DNA from: Acidimicrobiales bacterium
Lineage (GTDB): Bacteria > Actinomycetota > Acidimicrobiia > Acidimicrobiales > MedAcidi-G1
DNA length: 64,000 nucleotides
Assembly (NCBI GenBank): GCA_022452145.1
Contig: JAKURY010000012.1
Coordinates: 1 to 64,000 of the forward strand
Direction: 5' to 3'
Shown: piece after piece, positions 59,176 to 64,000 of the stretch
Numbering within the stretch: position 1 is the stretch's first letter
How the letters are laid out: each line of letters starts with the position of its first letter
Notes under the pieces: model-generated
What the model was told of the DNA's origin: nothing
Seen by the model: the letters and a program-made list of their open reading frames with translations, nothing else
Databases searched by the model: none
Translations under genes and position numbers: made by a program

Positions 59176-59179
<4 letters not shown>
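58049..59179 (+). CDS. livH: Branched-chain amino acid ABC transporter permease LivH
   Basis: 376 residues. Besides the usual eight or so helices (SQGSMYGLIALGYSMVYGVL, GFINFAHGEVFMVGAMTGFI, VVGGIGNLGGAMAGG) it has an extra N-terminal helix (FIRVFLVTMIIIGLLAFIWQ). The coupling loop GKAMRAVAEDKEIASLMGID contacts the ATPases. GTG 58049 follows an SD (GGAG); TACCCT near 58006 may be the -10. HAAT-family substrates range from Leu/Ile/Val to urea and amides. Confidence 0.92.
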
Positions 59180-60992
<1,813 letters not shown>

Positions 60993-60996
<4 letters not shown>

Positions 60997-61778
60997 GCCT
61001 TCTCGAGATCAAGGACCTGAAGATCACCTTCGGCGGCCTGGATGCCCTGTCCGGCCTCAACTTCGACATCGACGAGGGTGAGATCGTCAGCGTCATCGGC
61101 CCCAACGGTGCCGGCAAGACGACGTTCTTCAATGCCATCTCCGGGCTGGTGGCCCCCAGCGAGGGAGACATCGAGTTCGAGGGCGACTCCATCGTGGGTC
61201 TGGATCCCAGCACCGTCACCTCGCTGGGCATCGCCAGGACCTTCCAGAACGTGCGGCTGTTCCCAAACATGACGGTCCTCGAGAACGTCATGGTGGCCCA
61301 GCACTGCCGGACCAGAGAGCTCATCTACGGGGCGCTGCTCCAGACGAAGGCCTTTAAGAAGGAGGAGCGGGAGATCCGGGAGCGGGCCGAGGAGGTCCTC
61401 GGCTTCTTCGGGCACCGGCTCATCGGGTACCGCCTGGACCAGCCGGCCTTCGCCCTGTCGTACGCCAACCGGCGCCGCCTGGAGATCGCCCGGGCCATGG
61501 CCACCCAGCCCAGGCTGCTGCTGCTGGACGAGCCCGTGGCCGGTATGAACCCCATCGAGACGGCCGAGTTGACGGCGCTGATAGGTCGTCTGCGCACCGA
61601 GTGGGGCTTCACCATCGTGGTGATCGAACACGACATGAAGGTGGTCAAGGACGTCTCGGACCGGGTCGTCGTGCTGGACCACGGCGTGCCGATCGCCCAG
61701 GGCTCCTATGACGAGGTGTCGTCGGATCCGAACGTCATTGAGGCCTATCTGGGCCGCCCGGTGGAGGCAAAGGCATGA
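60993..61778 (+). CDS. livG: Branched-chain amino acid ABC transporter ATPase LivG
   Basis: 261 residues. It has Walker A GPNGAGKTTFFNAISG, the LivG-specific GIARTFQNVRLFPNMTVLEN, an unusual signature ALSYANRRRLEIARAMATQP (SYANRR rather than SYGxQR), Walker B LLLLDEPVAGMNPIETAEL and H-loop VVIEHDMKVVKDVSDRVVVL. It pairs with LivF to power LivHM. Coupled by ATGA on both sides. Confidence 0.95.
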
Positions 61779-62509
61779 GCGGACAGGACGGCGCCACGGC
61801 CCTGCTGGAACTCCGACAGGTCAACACCCACTACGGGGCGGTGCACATCCTCAAGGACGTTGACCTGGCCATCTACCCGGGCGAGCTGGTCTGCCTGCTG
61901 GGCGGCAACGCCAGTGGAAAGTCCACGACGCTCAAGACCCTGCTGGGCATGGTCACGCCGACGTCCGGCGAGGTGGTTCTGGACGGGGAGGTGGTCAACG
62001 ACAAGCCCACCAGATACCGCGTGATCAACGGCGTCACGATGGTCCCGGAGAACCGGCGCCTGTTCAAGCGGCTGAGCGTCAGGGAGAACCTCGAGTTGGG
62101 CGCGTACCTGCGCAACGACAAGGACGGCATCACCGAGGACCTGGAGAAGATCTACGACCTGTTCCCCCGTGTCAAGGAGCGCCTCACCCAGAAGGCCGGC
62201 ACCCTTTCGGGTGGTGAGCAGCAGATGGTGGCCATCGGTCGGGCGCTCATGTCGCGACCCAGGGTCCTGCTCATGGACGAGCCGTCCATGGGCCTCGCCC
62301 CGGCCCTGGTGCAGCAGAACTTCGAGCTGATCCGACAGATCCACGCCGACGGCATGTCCGTCTTCATGGTGGAGCAGAACGCCAACATGGCGCTTTCGAT
62401 CGCCGACAGGGGCTGGGTGCTCCAGACCGGCCGGGTCGTGTTGGACGACACCGCCGAGGCCCTCCTGGCCAACCCGGAGTTGCGGGCCTCCTACCTCGGC
62501 GAGGGCTGA
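61775..62509 (+). CDS. livF: Branched-chain amino acid ABC transporter ATPase LivF
   Basis: 244 residues. It has Walker A LLGGNASGKSTTLKTLLG (GNASGKST, close to the GxNGAGKTT consensus), VPENRRLFKRLSVRENLELG, signature LSGGEQQMVAIGRALMSRP, Walker B LLMDEPSMGLAPALV and H-loop-like MVEQNANMALSIADRGWVLQ with the LivF-type Gln. It is the last gene of the operon; no substrate-binding LivK gene follows. The end of the gene is duplicated 38 bp downstream around a hairpin. Confidence 0.94.
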   Translation: MSGQDGATALLELRQVNTHYGAVHILKDVDLAIYPGELVCLLGGNASGKSTTLKTLLGMVTPTSGEVVLDGEVVNDKPTRYRVINGVTMVPENRRLFKRLSVRENLELGAYLRNDKDGITEDLEKIYDLFPRVKERLTQKAGTLSGGEQQMVAIGRALMSRPRVLLMDEPSMGLAPALVQQNFELIRQIHADGMSVFMVEQNANMALSIADRGWVLQTGRVVLDDTAEALLANPELRASYLGEG

Positions 62510-62565
62510 GACTGCGGGATACAACTCCCTGAGAGTTGTACATCGAAGCCTCGGCGAGGGCTGAG
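62494..62565 (+). repeat. Hairpin flanked by 17-bp direct repeats after livF
   Basis: CCTCGGCGAGGGCTGAG occurs at 62494-62510 (livF end with stop) and at 62549-62565. Between them is a 38-bp insert holding a perfect hairpin TACAACTC-CCTGA-GAGTTGTA (62520-62540), AT-richer than the surroundings. No T-tract follows, so it is not a standard terminator. The layout resembles a tiny insertion with target duplication. Confidence 0.65.
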
Positions 62566-62709
62566 GCGGTCAGCGTTGCACCCTCCAGAGCTACTCGGCC
62601 AGGGGTGACTGACCGTGGCGCCGATGTCCTCCCGGAGCGGTTCCGCAGCCTCACCCGAGGTCCTACGGGCGCTACCGTCGGACAACACGTTCGAACAGCG
62701 AGGGCGCAC

Positions 62710-63063
62710 ATGCTGCACCGACTGCTCGCAGACGCCGTGATGGGCATCCACTTCGGCTACCTCGTCTACCTGGTGGTCGGCGGCTTCCTGGCCTGGCGTT
62801 GGCCACGAGCCATCTACCCGCACGTGGTCGCCGTCGGCTGGGCTGTGGGAATCGTCTTCGTCGGCTTCCCGTGTCCGCTCACCGGCATCGAGCGTCGGTT
62901 GCGGAGCGAGGCAGGAGGGTTCGGGTTCATCGACCGCTACCTGGAGGGCGTCGTCTACCCGGAGGAATTCACGACAGTCCTGCGCGTGGCGGTGGCGGTC
63001 CTGGTCGCCGTCGCCTACCGGGGGTGGTTCCGCCGCAGGACACCCCGCCTCGGGCCGGTCTGA
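62710..63063 (+). CDS. DUF2784 family membrane protein
   Basis: 117 residues with three to four membrane helices (GIHFGYLVYLVVGGFLAWRW, YPHVVAVGWAVGIVFVGFPC, TTVLRVAVAVLVAVAYRGWF) and the DUF2784 marks FPCPLTGIERRLR and FIDRYLEGVVYPEEF. The function is unknown. TACCGT near 62664 is a possible -10, and GAGGG precedes ATG 62710. Its last 49 bp overlap the convergent pcm gene. Confidence 0.88.
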   Translation: MLHRLLADAVMGIHFGYLVYLVVGGFLAWRWPRAIYPHVVAVGWAVGIVFVGFPCPLTGIERRLRSEAGGFGFIDRYLEGVVYPEEFTTVLRVAVAVLVAVAYRGWFRRRTPRLGPV

Positions 63064-63728
63064 GGATCGGACCAGCCGGCCCGGCCGACGAGCGGGACGA
63101 ATGTCACCGGGAGCAGGTCTTCGACCTCGTTGCCTTCTCCGGTGCGGACGACCCGGAACAGGTTCTGGCCTGATCGACGGTCGCCGACCGGGACCACCAG
63201 CCGGCCGCCGATCCGCAACTGGGTGACCAGCGGCTCCGGGACGGACGGCGCAGCCGCCGCGACGGTGATCCCGTCGAAGGGAGCCCTTTCCGGACGGCCC
63301 GTGCTCCCGTCGCCCCGGACCACCTCGACCTGTCCGTACCCCAGGGAGTCCAGGCGACCCCGGGCCGTGGAGGCCAGGTCCGGGTCACGCTCCACGGTGA
63401 CGACGGCAGCACCCATCTCGGCCAGCACCGCCGCGGCATAGCCCGAACCCGTGCCCACCTCGAGGATCCGGTCCCCGGGGGCCACGGCGAGCGCCTGTGC
63501 GGTGAAGGCGACGATGTAGGGCTGGGAGATCGTCTGGCCTCGACCGATGGGAAGTGCCCGATCCTCGTACGCCTGTCCGACCTGGGCGTCGTTCACGAAC
63601 AGGTGCCGTGGGACCCGCTGCATGGCGGCGAGTACCCGGGGGTCGACGATGTCACGTCCGACCAGGTCCACCTCCACCATGCGCCGCCGGGCGTCGGCGT
63701 ATCGGTCCGTTCCGAGATCCTGGCCCAC
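63015..63728 (-). CDS. pcm: Protein-L-isoaspartate O-methyltransferase
   Basis: About 237 residues. It has RYADARRRMVEVDLVGRDIV, VPRHLFVNDAQVGQAYEDRA, the substrate loop LPIGRGQTISQPYIVAFTAQ, SAM motif ILEVGTGSGYAAAVLAEMGA, VVTVERDPDLA and the C-terminal LRIGGRLVVPVGDRRSGQNL. It methylates isoaspartyl residues to repair aged proteins. The frame is open to 63884, but family alignment puts the start at GTG 63728 or 63731. A GACGAT box about 6-7 nt upstream would suit the former. It overlaps DUF2784 tail to tail. Confidence 0.9.
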   Translation of the reverse strand: MGQDLGTDRYADARRRMVEVDLVGRDIVDPRVLAAMQRVPRHLFVNDAQVGQAYEDRALPIGRGQTISQPYIVAFTAQALAVAPGDRILEVGTGSGYAAAVLAEMGAAVVTVERDPDLASTARGRLDSLGYGQVEVVRGDGSTGRPERAPFDGITVAAAAPSVPEPLVTQLRIGGRLVVPVGDRRSGQNLFRVVRTGEGNEVEDLLPVTFVPLVGRAGWSDPQTGPRRGVLRRNHPR

Positions 63729-63916
63729 CACACCATCGTCGCGCTGCTGCGCCAGGTGTGCCCGACTGAGCGGGCTGCCATGGATGCTGCCGCTGGCCTC
63801 GGGCTGGAGCGGCAACGCCCGGGCCCATTCCCGTGGTGTTGCCAGCCCGCTGAGTTCGTGCCCCGTCCTGACCGGCCGGGCCACCCTGGTCGGTTCCCGA
63901 CCGGAGGCCTACCGCG

Positions 63917-64000
63917 TCAGATGCGCTCGTCGTTACGACGACGGCTGGTTCCCGGCCCGCTGTAGTAGATGCCGAAGCCGGGCTCGACCGGGTAGTCGAG
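63917..64000 (-). CDS. C-terminal end of an unidentified protein (partial)
   Basis: The last 27 codons of a minus-strand gene enter the window, ending GFGIYYSGPGTSRRRNDERI before TGA at 63917-63919. Open, with normal codon use, but too short to identify. It lies upstream of pcm on the same strand with a gap of nearly 190 bp. Confidence 0.45.
   Translation of the reverse strand, partial: LDYPVEPGFGIYYSGPGTSRRRNDERI

Noticed and set aside
62520-62540. Rho-independent terminator after livF
   Set aside because: The 8-bp stem is perfect but followed by CATCGAAG rather than a T-tract.
63729-63884. N-terminal extension of Pcm
   Set aside because: Open, but not similar to any Pcm N-terminus and without start signals; the family alignment begins near RYADARRRM.

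Overview
The window is high-GC DNA from an actinobacterium. The strongest evidence is gene order. Stripped of insertions, it reads rsmI, metG, tatD, an Rpf-type transglycosylase, rsmA, ispE, (tRNA-Gln), prs, rplY, pth, mfd, a PpiC lipoprotein, mazG, eno, ftsB, DUF501, ppx. As I recall it, this is the M. tuberculosis Rv1003-Rv1026 neighbourhood. Two tiny proteins (bS22-like and bL37-like) also point to Actinomycetota. Frequent leaderless starts and the accessory gene content suggest a deep, possibly marine lineage such as Acidimicrobiia; that is inference.

Layout. 1-1.4 kb: the edge of a two-domain binding lipoprotein. 1.8-9.4 kb: housekeeping genes from the bL37-like gene to bS22. 9.5-20.2 kb: tRNA-Gln, then an accessory block (cyclopropane synthase, GlnT/GmaS-type ligase, acyl-CoA ligase, SDR, two PhyH dioxygenases, a PLP lyase, DUF4395, an Fn3 exoprotein). 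20.2-30.2 kb: the prs-to-ftsB core. 30.2-44.8 kb: a metabolic island splitting ftsB from DUF501. It carries an ABC-2 exporter, cox genes S, M, D and E, ppc, mcl-mtkA-mtkB, two XdhC-type proteins, a MobA-like protein and CoxG. 44.8-47.4 kb: DUF501, ppx and a glyoxylate aminotransferase. 47.4-58 kb: mostly single genes, including tRNA-Leu, a two-gene aconitase X, a selenocysteine AhpD-like protein and a sulfotransferase/aminotransferase pair. 58-62.5 kb: livHMGF. 62.7-64 kb: DUF2784, pcm and a cut gene.

How the genes fit together. PEP carboxylase, malate-CoA ligase (MtkAB), malyl-CoA lyase and a glyoxylate aminotransferase are the C2/C4 arm of the serine cycle. With a possible gamma-glutamylmethylamide synthetase they hint at one-carbon or glyoxylate assimilation. 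The same island holds small and medium subunits plus maturation factors of a CO-dehydrogenase-type molybdenum hydroxylase, but no large subunit.

Most notable single item: the minus-strand gene at 55671-56228 has an in-frame TGA exactly where a CxxC motif needs its second cysteine. A hairpin with loop GGUCU follows 18 nt later, the spacing and loop I recall for the E. coli fdhF SECIS. I read it as a selenoprotein. A second pattern is that about 20 genes have a TANNNT-like -10 hexamer 6-10 nt before the start codon, which indicates leaderless or near-leaderless mRNAs.
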